From positions 42,123-106,122 of the forward strand of contig JBJDXR010000031.1 in NCBI GenBank assembly GCA_051866775.1: a stretch of 64,000 bases of DNA, written 5' to 3'. The first letter of the stretch is position 1. Every line of letters begins with the position of its first letter. Below the pieces are notes generated by a model. It made no database searches, was not told where the DNA came from, and saw only the letters and a list, made by a program, of their open reading frames with translations. Positions 7,906-15,697 of this stretch are shown in pieces. The stretch is from RUG626 sp051866775. GTDB taxonomy: Bacteria; Bacillota; Clostridia; Oscillospirales; Oscillospiraceae. The position numbers were made by a program, and so were the translations under genes.

Positions 7906-8201
7906 TGAAATCTTCTTATGATATCATACTCCGCCCCATCATCACCGAGCAGTCAATGGAGCAAGGGGATCTCAAAAAGTACTCCTTTGAGGTCGCGCCG
8001 GACGCCGGCAAGGCCGAGATAAAGAAGGCTGTTGAGGAGATCTTCGGCGTGAAGGTCATGAAGATATCCACCCTGAACGTCAGGGGCAAGGAGAAGCGTG
8101 TGGGCAGATATCCCGCCGGTTCTACCAAGACGTGGAAAAAGGCAGTCGTCAGACTTACCGAGGATTCCAAGTCCATTGAGTTCTTCGAGGGAATGGTATA
8201 A
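7905..8201 (+). CDS. rplW: 50S ribosomal protein L23
   Basis: Tunnel-exit protein and docking site for trigger factor and SRP. 98 residues. The N-terminal DIILRPIITEQSM and the loop VRGKEKRVGRYPAG are typical. Start overlaps the rplD stop by one base. Confidence 0.98.
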   Translation: MKSSYDIILRPIITEQSMEQGDLKKYSFEVAPDAGKAEIKKAVEEIFGVKVMKISTLNVRGKEKRVGRYPAGSTKTWKKAVVRLTEDSKSIEFFEGMV

Positions 8202-8215
8202 GGGAGGAATAAGTT

Positions 8216-9052
8216 ATGGCAATAAAGTTCTTTAAGCCCACCACTCCGTCGAGAAGGCACATGTCTGTTTCCGGCTTCGACGGAATCGATAAAAAGGCTA
8301 AGCCCGAGCGTTCACTGACCGAGGTCCTGAAGAAGCACTCCGGCCGCAACAGCTACGGACGCATCACTGTCCGCCACAAGGGCGGCGGAAACCGCAGAAA
8401 GTACCGTGTAATCGACTTTAAGCGCAATAAGCTGGACATGCCCGGCACCGTCCTCAGACTTGAGTACGACCCCAACCGTTCCGCTTATATCGCACTTGTC
8501 GAGTATGAGGATGGCGAGCGCCGCTACATTCTGGCTCCTGTGGGCCTTAACGCCGGCGACAAGGTAGTGTCCGGTGCAGGTGCTGATATCAAGCCCGGCA
8601 ACGCACTGCCCATCGCAAATATCCCTGTCGGTACTATAATCCACAACATTGAGATGTACCCCGGCAAGGGCGCGCAGCTTGTGCGTTCCGCCGGCGCAGC
8701 CGCTCAGCTCATGGCAAAAGAGAACGGCATGGCTCAGGTACGTCTTCCCTCCGGTGAGTACAGATATATAAGGCTTGACTGCATGGCCTCCATCGGCCAG
8801 GTCGGAAATATCGATCACGCCAACATCTCTTACGGCAAGGCCGGACGTGTCCGCCACATGGGAATCCGTCCGACGGTCCGCGGCTCCGTCATGAACCCGA
8901 ACGACCACCCCCACGGCGGCGGCGAGGGCAAGAGCCCTGTCGGCCGTCCGGGACCTGTTACGCCGTGGGGTAAGCCGGCACTGGGCTATAAGACCCGTAA
9001 GACTAAGAACCGCACTGACAAGTTTATTGTCAAGCGCCGCAACGCGAAGTAA
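8216..9052 (+). CDS. rplB: 50S ribosomal protein L2
   Basis: Core 23S-binding protein required for peptidyl transferase activity and subunit joining. 278 residues. The conserved NPNDHPHGGGEGK segment with its essential histidine is present, as is the N-terminal KPTTPSRR motif. Ribosome-binding site GGGAGGAA lies just before the ATG. Confidence 0.99.
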   Translation: MAIKFFKPTTPSRRHMSVSGFDGIDKKAKPERSLTEVLKKHSGRNSYGRITVRHKGGGNRRKYRVIDFKRNKLDMPGTVLRLEYDPNRSAYIALVEYEDGERRYILAPVGLNAGDKVVSGAGADIKPGNALPIANIPVGTIIHNIEMYPGKGAQLVRSAGAAAQLMAKENGMAQVRLPSGEYRYIRLDCMASIGQVGNIDHANISYGKAGRVRHMGIRPTVRGSVMNPNDHPHGGGEGKSPVGRPGPVTPWGKPALGYKTRKTKNRTDKFIVKRRNAK

Positions 9053-9067
9053 GGAGGGACAGAGAGA

Positions 9068-9340
9068 ATGAGCAGAAGTATCAAGAAAGGCCCTTTCGCA
9101 GCTCCCGAGCTTCTTAAGAGGGTCGATGAACTAAATAAAACCGGCGAGAAGAAGGTCCTTAAGACCTGGAGCCGTGCAAGCACCATTTTCCCGTCCTTTG
9201 TTGGTCACACCATCGCCGTCCATGACGGACGCCGTCACATCCCGGTCTACATCACCGAGGATATGGTCGGCCACAAGCTCGGCGAGTTTGCTCCGACGCG
9301 CACCTTCCGCGGTCACGCCGGCAGCAAGACGGGCAAATAA
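9068..9340 (+). CDS. rpsS: 30S ribosomal protein S19
   Basis: Head protein that contacts the A-site region together with S13. 90 residues. MSRSIKKGPF at the start and GHKLGEFAPTRTFRGH near the end are diagnostic. It is preceded by AAGGAGGG. Confidence 0.98.
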   Translation: MSRSIKKGPFAAPELLKRVDELNKTGEKKVLKTWSRASTIFPSFVGHTIAVHDGRRHIPVYITEDMVGHKLGEFAPTRTFRGHAGSKTGK

Positions 9341-9353
9341 GGGAGGCTGAATT

Positions 9354-9695
9354 ATGGAAGCAAAAGCACAAGTAAAATACGCGCGCATATCCCCCCGCAA
9401 GGTAAAGATCGTCTGTGATCTTATCCGCGGCAAGGATGTGGCTACCGCCCGCGCGATTCTTATGAACACCCCCAAGGCCGCCTCTGAGATCATGGTAAAG
9501 GTCCTGAAGAGCGCCGTCGCCAACGCGGAGAACAACTTCGGCATGGATCCCTCCAGCCTCTATGTCTCCGAGACTTATGCAAACCCCGGCCCGATTCTCA
9601 AGAGGATTCAGCCTGTCTCCAAGGGCAGAGCTTACCGCATAAATAAGAGAACGAGCCATATCACTATCGTTGTCAAGGAAAGGGAGGAGGCGTAA
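9354..9695 (+). CDS. rplV: 50S ribosomal protein L22
   Basis: Tunnel protein whose long hairpin reaches toward the constriction. 113 residues. ARISPRKVKIVCDLIRGK is the N-terminal family signature and RAYRINKRTSHITI the hairpin end. Only two bases separate it from rpsC. Confidence 0.98.
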   Translation: MEAKAQVKYARISPRKVKIVCDLIRGKDVATARAILMNTPKAASEIMVKVLKSAVANAENNFGMDPSSLYVSETYANPGPILKRIQPVSKGRAYRINKRTSHITIVVKEREEA

Positions 9696-9697
9696 AC

Positions 9698-10570
9698 ATG
9701 GGACAGAAAGTCAATCCGCATGGACTGAGAGTCGGCGTTATCAAGGATTGGGATTCCCGTTGGTACGCCAGGGACGATAAGGTCGGAGATCTTATCGTTG
9801 AGGATTACAACATCCGCAAATATCTTAAGAAGCTGCTGTACTCCGCCGGAGTACCCAAGATCGAGATCGAGCGCGACAGCGCAAAGGTCAAGATCTATAT
9901 CCACTGCTCCCGTCCGGGCATCGTCATCGGCAAGGGCGGCGCTGAGATCGAGAAGCTCCGCGCCGATATGGAGAAGAGACTGGGCAAGCCTGTCGCCATC
10001 TCCATTATTGAGGTCAAGACCCCCGATACCGATGCACAGCTGGTTGCAGAGAGCATCGCTCAGCAGCTTGAGAAGCGTATCAGCTATCGCCGCGCTATGA
10101 AGAACGCCATGAGCCGCGCTATGCGTCTGGGCGTCCGCGGAATTAAGATCAAGCTCTCCGGCCGTATCGGCGGCGCTGAGATCGCCCGCAACGAGTCCTA
10201 CCACGAGGGTACGATCCCCCTGCAGACCCTCCGTGCCGACATAGAGTACGGCTTTGCTGAGGCTGCTACCACCTATGGCCGCATTGGTGTTAAGGTGTGG
10301 ATCTATAAGGGAGAGATCCTCTCTCAGACCCTCCGCACCACTCCGCGCACCATGGACACCTCAAAGCCCCAGCGTGAGCGCCGCGAGCGCCGTGACGACC
10401 GCAGAAGCGGCAACCGTCAGGGCGGATATAACAACCGTAATAACAACAATAACGGCTATAACCGTCAGGGCGGATACAATAACAACCGTCAGGGTGGGTA
10501 TAACCGCGCACCACAGGGCGGCGCGCCCCGTCAGAGCGCCGACACTCCTAAAGAAGGAGGAGCCAACTAA
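9698..10570 (+). CDS. rpsC: 30S ribosomal protein S3 with long Asn/Gly/Arg-rich tail
   Basis: Forms the mRNA entry site of the small subunit. The KH domain (VIGKGGAEIEKL) and the C-terminal S3 domain are complete by about residue 215. The protein then carries a further ~70 residues: a charged RRERRDDRR segment and three NRQGGYN repeats separated by Asn runs, ending in APQGGAPRQ. Total length is 290 against the usual 210-240. The tail is low-complexity and probably disordered RNA-binding material. The stop shares one base with rplP. Confidence 0.97.
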   Translation: MGQKVNPHGLRVGVIKDWDSRWYARDDKVGDLIVEDYNIRKYLKKLLYSAGVPKIEIERDSAKVKIYIHCSRPGIVIGKGGAEIEKLRADMEKRLGKPVAISIIEVKTPDTDAQLVAESIAQQLEKRISYRRAMKNAMSRAMRLGVRGIKIKLSGRIGGAEIARNESYHEGTIPLQTLRADIEYGFAEAATTYGRIGVKVWIYKGEILSQTLRTTPRTMDTSKPQRERRERRDDRRSGNRQGGYNNRNNNNNGYNRQGGYNNNRQGGYNRAPQGGAPRQSADTPKEGGAN

Positions 10571-10995
10571 TGCTTTTACCAAAGAGAGTTAAATACCGCA
10601 AGCAGCAGCGCGGCCGCATGAAGGGCGTCGCCACTCGCGGAAACACCGTTACCTACGGTGAGTACGGACTCGTTGCAACCGAGCCGTGCTGGATAACCTC
10701 CAACCAGATCGAGGCCGCCCGTGTGGCTATCACCCGTTACACCAAGCGTGGTGGTAAGGTTTGGATAAAGATATTCCCTGATAAGCCCGTGACCCAGAAG
10801 CCGGCCGAGACCCGAATGGGTTCCGGAAAAGGCTCCCCTGAGTATTGGGTAGCAGTTGTCAAGCCCGGCAGAGTTATGTTTGAAATTGCCGGTGTTTCGC
10901 CTGAAGATGCAATGGAGGCACTTCGTCTCGGCGCACATAAGCTGCCCTGCAAGACGAAGATAATTGCCCGTGAGACCGAGACAGGTGGTGAATAA
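10570..10995 (+). CDS. rplP: 50S ribosomal protein L16
   Basis: Binds near the A-site tRNA elbow and organises the central protuberance. 141 residues. MLLPKRVKYRKQQRGRMKG is the invariant start, and GSGKGSPEYWVAVVKPGR the central signature. Start overlaps the rpsC stop by one base (TAATG). Confidence 0.98.
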   Translation: MLLPKRVKYRKQQRGRMKGVATRGNTVTYGEYGLVATEPCWITSNQIEAARVAITRYTKRGGKVWIKIFPDKPVTQKPAETRMGSGKGSPEYWVAVVKPGRVMFEIAGVSPEDAMEALRLGAHKLPCKTKIIARETETGGE

Positions 10996-10996
10996 G

Positions 10997-11191
10997 ATGA
11001 AGGCAAACGAGGTAAGAAAGATGAGCCCCTCCGAGCTGGAGGCGAAGCTCGCGGATCTTAAGAAGGACCTGTTTACGCTCCGCATGCAGCACGCAACGAA
11101 TCAGCTCGACAACCCTGTTAAGATATCCCTTGTAAAAAAGGATATTGCCCGAGTCCAGACGATAATCCGCGAAAAGCAGCTCGAGCAGTGA
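10997..11191 (+). CDS. rpmC: 50S ribosomal protein L29
   Basis: Small helical protein near the tunnel exit. The ATG at 10997 is chosen; an upstream in-frame codon would lie within rplP. 64 residues, with the signature MSPSELEAKLADLKKDLFTL and the second helix VKKDIARVQTIIREK. It starts one base after the rplP stop. Confidence 0.97.
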   Translation: MKANEVRKMSPSELEAKLADLKKDLFTLRMQHATNQLDNPVKISLVKKDIARVQTIIREKQLEQ

Positions 11192-11204
11192 GGAGGAAAC
11201 CTGA

Positions 11205-11468
11205 ATGAGTGAAGTTAGAACGTCTTCCAGAAAGACAAGGGTGGGCAAGGTTGTCTCCGACAAGATGGACAAGACGATCGTCGTGGCCATCGCGGATCGT
11301 GTGCCGCACCCCCTGTATAAAAAGATAGTTAAGAGAACCTATAAGCTCAAGGCCCATGATGAGGAGAACATTGCCGGTATCGGCGATACCGTCCGCGTCA
11401 TGGAGACCCGTCCCCTGTCCAAGGACAAGAGATGGCGCCTTGTGGAAATTGTTGAGAAGGCAAAGTAA
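11205..11468 (+). CDS. rpsQ: 30S ribosomal protein S17
   Basis: Primary 16S-binding protein. 87 residues. The pattern VGKVVSDKMDKTIVVAI and IGDTVRVMETRPLSKDKRW defines the family. Confidence 0.98.
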   Translation: MSEVRTSSRKTRVGKVVSDKMDKTIVVAIADRVPHPLYKKIVKRTYKLKAHDEENIAGIGDTVRVMETRPLSKDKRWRLVEIVEKAK

Positions 11469-11480
11469 GGAGGCGCCAGA

Positions 11481-11849
11481 ATGATACAGCAGGAATCTTA
11501 TCTTAAGGTCGCCGACAATACCGGCGCCAAGGAAATAAAGTGCATCCGCGTTCTGGGCGGCTCCAAGAGAAAATACGGAAACATCGGTGATGTGATCGTC
11601 GCCTCCGTGCGTAAGGCAGCCCCCGGCGGACAGGTCAAGAAGGGCGATGTCGTTAAGGCTGTTATTGTCCGCTCGGCACGCGGTGTCCGCCGCGCTGACG
11701 GCACCTACGTCCGTTTTGACGAGAACGCGGCGGTCCTCATCAGGGACGACAAGAACCCGGTGGGAACCCGCATCTTCGGGCCCGTTGCCAGAGAGCTTCG
11801 TGATAAGGATTACATGAAGATCCTGTCACTCGCTCCCGAAGTCATATGA
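11481..11849 (+). CDS. rplN: 50S ribosomal protein L14
   Basis: Large-subunit protein at the subunit interface (bridge B8). 122 residues, the exact usual length. Starts with MIQQESYLKVADNTGAKE and contains GDVVKAVIVRSARGVRR. Confidence 0.98.
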   Translation: MIQQESYLKVADNTGAKEIKCIRVLGGSKRKYGNIGDVIVASVRKAAPGGQVKKGDVVKAVIVRSARGVRRADGTYVRFDENAAVLIRDDKNPVGTRIFGPVARELRDKDYMKILSLAPEVI

Positions 11850-11865
11850 GGAGGGCGAAGAAACT

Positions 11866-12171
11866 ATGAACATCAGAACTAACGATACAGTTGTTGTCCT
11901 GTCCGGTAAGGACAAGGGCAAGAAGGGCAAGGTCATCTCCGCCGATCCCAAGAGCCTCAAGGTTATTGTTGAGGGCGTCAACGTGGCGAAGAGACATCAG
12001 AAGGCCCGCAAGCAGGGCGAGGAGAGCGGTATAATCAAGAAGGAGACTCCGATTTACGCCTCCAAGGTCATGCTCGTTTGCCCCAAGTGCGGCAAGCCCA
12101 CCCGCGTGGGCCACACCGTGGTTGACGGCAAGAAATCCCGCGCCTGCAAAAAATGCGGCGCTGCAATGTGA
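11866..12171 (+). CDS. rplX: 50S ribosomal protein L24
   Basis: Assembly initiator with a KOW motif (DTVVVLSGKDKGKKGKV) at the N terminus. 101 residues. The C-terminal part carries two CxxC pairs (CPKCGKP and CKKCG), a zinc-ribbon form common in Firmicutes. Confidence 0.97.
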   Translation: MNIRTNDTVVVLSGKDKGKKGKVISADPKSLKVIVEGVNVAKRHQKARKQGEESGIIKKETPIYASKVMLVCPKCGKPTRVGHTVVDGKKSRACKKCGAAM

Positions 12172-12186
12172 GGGGGAGAATAAACT

Positions 12187-12729
12187 ATGCCTAGACTTAA
12201 GACAAAGTATACTGAGGAGATTGCTCCCGCTCTCATGAAGAAGTTCCAGTATAAGAGCGTTATGCAGATTCCGAAGCTCGACAAGATAGTCGTAAACGTC
12301 GGTTGCGGCGACGCCAAGGATAATCAGAAGGTTATCGACAGCGTCGTGAACGAGATCAGCGCCATCACCGGACAGCATGCGGTCGTCACCAAGGCCCGCA
12401 AGTCCGTTGCTAACTTCAAGCTTCGTGAGGGTATGAATATCGGCGTCAAGGTCACGCTCCGCCACGATAAGATGTGGGAGTTCCTTGACAGGCTGTTTAA
12501 TGTGGCCCTGCCCCGTGTCCGCGACTTCCGCGGAATAAACCCCAACTCCTTCGACGGCCGCGGCAACTATGCCCTGGGCATTAAGGAGCAGCTCATATTC
12601 CCTGAGATCGACTACGACAAGATCGAGAAGATCCGCGGAATGGACATCGTAATGTGCACAACCGCGAAGACGGACGAGGAAGCAAGAGAACTTCTCACGC
12701 TTCTGGGCGCCCCCTTCTATCAGAATTAA
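12187..12729 (+). CDS. rplE: 50S ribosomal protein L5
   Basis: Binds 5S rRNA and contacts P-site tRNA and S13. 180 residues. The blocks KLDKIVVNVGCGDA, LREGMNIGVKVTLR and RDFRGINPNSFDGRGNY are diagnostic. Confidence 0.98.
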   Translation: MPRLKTKYTEEIAPALMKKFQYKSVMQIPKLDKIVVNVGCGDAKDNQKVIDSVVNEISAITGQHAVVTKARKSVANFKLREGMNIGVKVTLRHDKMWEFLDRLFNVALPRVRDFRGINPNSFDGRGNYALGIKEQLIFPEIDYDKIEKIRGMDIVMCTTAKTDEEARELLTLLGAPFYQN

Positions 12730-12743
12730 GGAGGTCGTAAGAA

Positions 12744-12929
12744 ATGGCAAAGAAATCAATGATTCTGAAGCAGCAGCGCGGCGGAAAATATTCCACCCGT
12801 AACTACAACCGCTGCAAGATCTGCGGCCGTCCCCATGCTTACCTTCGCAACTACGGCATCTGCCGTATCTGCTTCCGCGAGCTGGCTTATAAGGGCGAGA
12901 TCCCCGGCGTAAAGAAGGCGAGCTGGTAA
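12744..12929 (+). CDS. rpsZ: 30S ribosomal protein S14, zinc-binding type Z
   Basis: Small head protein of the short, zinc-containing (C+) type found in many Gram-positives. 61 residues with the four zinc cysteines in CKICGRP and CRICFRE. The ending GEIPGVKKASW is invariant in the family. The following gap of 252 bases before rpsH is unusually long for this operon. Confidence 0.98.
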   Translation: MAKKSMILKQQRGGKYSTRNYNRCKICGRPHAYLRNYGICRICFRELAYKGEIPGVKKASW

Positions 12930-13181
12930 AACAAATGCCCGTATGCTTCATGAGATTTGTTCGCAGTACTTTAGTACAGCTTCGCTCATCTCGTTTTGCC
13001 TACGAACATTTATTTCACCAATCCGGAGTGCAGGCTTCGGTACAAGTGCCGTAAGAGGCGGCACGAAATTACAATTAATTAGTAAATAGGATGGCGAAAG
13101 GTCTGCGGCAATCCCGTATTGACGCAGATACCTCGCCGCCTGAACCGCTTCGGCGGTAACTCTGATCAAGGAGGAAAATAA
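12930..13181 (+). other. Long spacer between rpsZ and rpsH
   Basis: 252 bases with no convincing gene, where this operon normally leaves 10-30. Hairpins are visible: GTGCCG with CGGCAC near 13047-13065, TCTGCG with CGCAGA around 13102-13128, and CCGCC with GGCGG just before rpsH. The middle is more AT-rich than the neighbouring genes. It could be an S8/L5-type translational regulator or a small inserted element. Only its length and structure are direct observations. Confidence 0.45.
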
Positions 13182-13577
13182 ATGCAGATCACAGATCCAA
13201 TCGCGGATATGCTGACCAGAATCAGGAACGCAAATTCCGCAAAGCACGCAACCGTAGACATCCCCAGCTCCAACATGAAAAAGGCTATAGCCCAGATCCT
13301 GCTGGATGAGGGATACATCAAGAACTTCCAGATTGTTAATGATGGCGGACAGGGAGTTATCAAGGTGACCCTTAAGTACAACGCAGGCGAGAGGGTCATT
13401 CAGGGACTCCGCCGTGTGTCCAAGCCGGGCCTGCGCGTTTACGCCGGTACCGACGAGATACCTTATGTTCTCAAGGGACTCGGCACCGCCATCATTTCAA
13501 CATCCAAGGGCGTTATGACCGACAAAAAGGCGAGAGCCGAGCACGTCGGCGGCGAAGTCCTTGCGTTCGTATGGTAA
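13182..13577 (+). CDS. rpsH: 30S ribosomal protein S8
   Basis: Primary 16S-binding protein and, in E. coli, the repressor of the spc operon. 131 residues. The start TDPIADMLTRIRNA and the end STSKGVMTDKKARAEHVGGEVLAFVW are characteristic. It is preceded by AAGGAGG and the structured 252-base spacer. Confidence 0.98.
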   Translation: MQITDPIADMLTRIRNANSAKHATVDIPSSNMKKAIAQILLDEGYIKNFQIVNDGGQGVIKVTLKYNAGERVIQGLRRVSKPGLRVYAGTDEIPYVLKGLGTAIISTSKGVMTDKKARAEHVGGEVLAFVW

Positions 13578-13591
13578 GGGAGGTAATTTGA

Positions 13592-14131
13592 ATGTCAAGA
13601 ATCGGAAGAGCTCCCATCACCATCCCCGCGGGCGTCGAAGTCAATGTGGCTGAGGGCAACGTGGTCACCGTCAATGGACCGAAGGGAAGCATCACAAAGA
13701 ACCTGTGCCCGGCTATGACGATTGAAAGTAAGGACGGCGTTCTTACCGTTTCCCGTCCCAACGACGAGAAGCAGAACCGCTCACTTCACGGACTCACAAG
13801 GACCCTGCTCAACAACATGGTTCTCGGCGTTACCGACGGGTTCTCCAAAACTCTGGAGATCAACGGCGTTGGTTACAGAGCCGCCAAAGAGGGCAAGAAT
13901 CTGGTCATGAACCTGGGATTCTCCCATCAGGTCATCGTACCTGAGACGGATGGCATCACAATAGAAGTGCCCGATCCCAACCATGTGGTAATCAAGGGCG
14001 TTGATAAGCAGCTGGTGGGCCAGTTTGCCGCGGACGTCCGCAAGAGAAGACCGCCTGAGCCGTATAAGGGCAAGGGAATCAAATATGCAGATGAAGTCAT
14101 TCGCCGTAAAGAAGGCAAGACTGGTAAATAA
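13592..14131 (+). CDS. rplF: 50S ribosomal protein L6
   Basis: Two-domain 23S-binding protein near the sarcin-ricin loop. 179 residues. MSRIGRAPITIPAGVEV starts the protein, and the C-terminal RKRRPPEPYKGKGIKY signature is present. Confidence 0.98.
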   Translation: MSRIGRAPITIPAGVEVNVAEGNVVTVNGPKGSITKNLCPAMTIESKDGVLTVSRPNDEKQNRSLHGLTRTLLNNMVLGVTDGFSKTLEINGVGYRAAKEGKNLVMNLGFSHQVIVPETDGITIEVPDPNHVVIKGVDKQLVGQFAADVRKRRPPEPYKGKGIKYADEVIRRKEGKTGK

Positions 14132-14146
14132 AGGAGGTGTGCCTAA

Positions 14147-14506
14147 ATGATTAAGAGACCTGATACTAATGCACAGAGACAAAAGCGCCATAAGAGAGTC
14201 AGAGCGAAGATCTCCGGCACGCCCGAGTGCCCAAGACTTAACGTATTCCGCAGCGAGAAGAACATCTACGCTCAGATAATTGACGACGTTGCAGGGAACA
14301 CCCTGTGCGCCGCTTCTTCCGTTGAGAAGGATTTTGAAGGCTCCGGAAGCAACAAGGAGGGTGCCCGTAAGGTGGGCCAGCTTATTGCTGAGCGCGCTAA
14401 GGCCAAGGGGATCGAGAAGGTCGTATTTGACCGCGGCGGCTACGTCTATCACGGACGTGTGCAGGAGCTTGCAGAGGGAGCCCGCGAGGGCGGCCTTGTA
14501 TTTTAA
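14147..14506 (+). CDS. rplR: 50S ribosomal protein L18
   Basis: 5S rRNA-binding protein of the central protuberance. 119 residues. RLNVFRSEKNIYAQIIDD and FDRGGYVYHGRVQELAEGAREGG-type segments identify it. Confidence 0.98.
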   Translation: MIKRPDTNAQRQKRHKRVRAKISGTPECPRLNVFRSEKNIYAQIIDDVAGNTLCAASSVEKDFEGSGSNKEGARKVGQLIAERAKAKGIEKVVFDRGGYVYHGRVQELAEGAREGGLVF

Positions 14507-14524
14507 CGGAGGGAGGAAACTTAA

Positions 14525-15046
14525 ATGGCTTACAGTAACAGCAGAAACAACCGCAAGGAAGAAGTAAAGTCCGAATATATTGAAAAAGTCGTCTCCCTCA
14601 ACCGTGTATCCAAGACTGTTAAAGGCGGACGCGTAATGAAATTCTCCGCTCTCGTCGTCGTTGGCGACGGCAAGGGCAAGGTGGGCTACGGTCTTGGCAA
14701 GGCTGCCGAGGTTTCCGAGGCCATCCGTAAGGGCATTGAGGATGCGAAGAAGAACTTCACAACCATCACCCTTAAGGGAACAACGATTCCCCATGAGGTC
14801 ATTGGCGAGTTCGGTGCAGGCCGCGTGCTTCTGAAGCCCGCCCCCGCCGGTACCGGCGTTATCGCCGGCGGCGCTGTCCGTGCGGTCGTTGAGGCTGCCG
14901 GAATCACAGACATCCGTACAAAGTGCCTCAGATCCAACAACCCCGCCAACGTTGTGGCTGCCACAATGTGCGGACTTAAGACTCTCCGCGATGCCCAGCA
15001 GGTCGCTCAGACCCGCGGCAAGTCCGTGGAAGAGATAGTTGGTTAA
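14525..15046 (+). CDS. rpsE: 30S ribosomal protein S5
   Basis: Small-subunit protein involved in decoding fidelity and mRNA entry. 173 residues. The double-stranded-RNA-binding part (VVSLNRVSKTVKGGRVMKF) and the second domain (GAGRVLLKPAPAGTGVIAGG) are intact. Confidence 0.98.
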   Translation: MAYSNSRNNRKEEVKSEYIEKVVSLNRVSKTVKGGRVMKFSALVVVGDGKGKVGYGLGKAAEVSEAIRKGIEDAKKNFTTITLKGTTIPHEVIGEFGAGRVLLKPAPAGTGVIAGGAVRAVVEAAGITDIRTKCLRSNNPANVVAATMCGLKTLRDAQQVAQTRGKSVEEIVG

Positions 15047-15060
15047 GGAGGGCTTAAAAA

Positions 15061-15243
15061 ATGGCAAATATCAACATTAAGCTCGTTAAGAGCCTTAACG
15101 GCAGACACAAAAAGCACATCGCCACCGCTGAGTCACTCGGTCTCAAGAAGATAGGCGATGAGACCACTCAGCCAGACAATCCGCAGACCAGAGGAAAGAT
15201 CGCCCAGATCGGATATCTCCTTCAGGTCACGGAAGAAAAGTAA
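15061..15243 (+). CDS. rpmD: 50S ribosomal protein L30
   Basis: Small large-subunit protein, 60 residues. IKLVKSLNGRHKKHIATAESLGLKKIG fits the family; IGYLLQVTEE ends it. It lies between rpsE and rplO as in most bacteria. Confidence 0.97.
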   Translation: MANINIKLVKSLNGRHKKHIATAESLGLKKIGDETTQPDNPQTRGKIAQIGYLLQVTEEK

Positions 15244-15256
15244 GGAGGTTTGCGGA

Positions 15257-15697
15257 ATGAAATTAAATGATCTTTCTCCCGCAGCCGGATCCACCGCTAA
15301 GGCCTGGCGCAAGGGCAGAGGCATAGGCTCCGGAAACGGAAAGACAGGCGGACGCGGCCATAAGGGCCAGAAGGCCAGAAGCGGCGGCGGAGTCCGCGTG
15401 GGATTTGAAGGCGGCCAGATGCCTCTTGCACGCCGTATCCCGAAGAGAGGTTTCAACAACATTTTTGCCAAGCCTCTTGATGCGGTTAATGTTTCCGTAC
15501 TGAACAAATTTGAGGATGGGGCTGTGGTCGATGCTGCGGCTCTCAAAGAGGCAGGTGTTCTTTCAAGCTGCAAGTACGGCCTCAAGGTCCTCGGCAACGG
15601 TGAAATCACCAAGAAGCTCACAGTAAAAGCATCAGCGTTTTCCGAGTCGGCCAAAGAGAAGATTGAGGCTGCCGGCGGAAAGGCCGAGGTGATCTAA
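15257..15697 (+). CDS. rplO: 50S ribosomal protein L15
   Basis: Late-assembly large-subunit protein. The ATG at 15257 follows AAGGAGGTTTGC; an earlier in-frame codon lies inside rpmD. 146 residues, with the family GKGRG-type region (RKGRGIGSGNGKTGGRGHKG) near the start. secY begins on the base after its stop. Confidence 0.97.
   Translation: MKLNDLSPAAGSTAKAWRKGRGIGSGNGKTGGRGHKGQKARSGGGVRVGFEGGQMPLARRIPKRGFNNIFAKPLDAVNVSVLNKFEDGAVVDAAALKEAGVLSSCKYGLKVLGNGEITKKLTVKASAFSESAKEKIEAAGGKAEVI

Noticed and set aside
11842..15067. Long minus-strand frames opposite the spc operon (369 and 428 codons)
   Set aside because: They mirror highly biased ribosomal genes; their translations are Leu/His-rich without domains. 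Such shadows are expected opposite strongly codon-biased genes.
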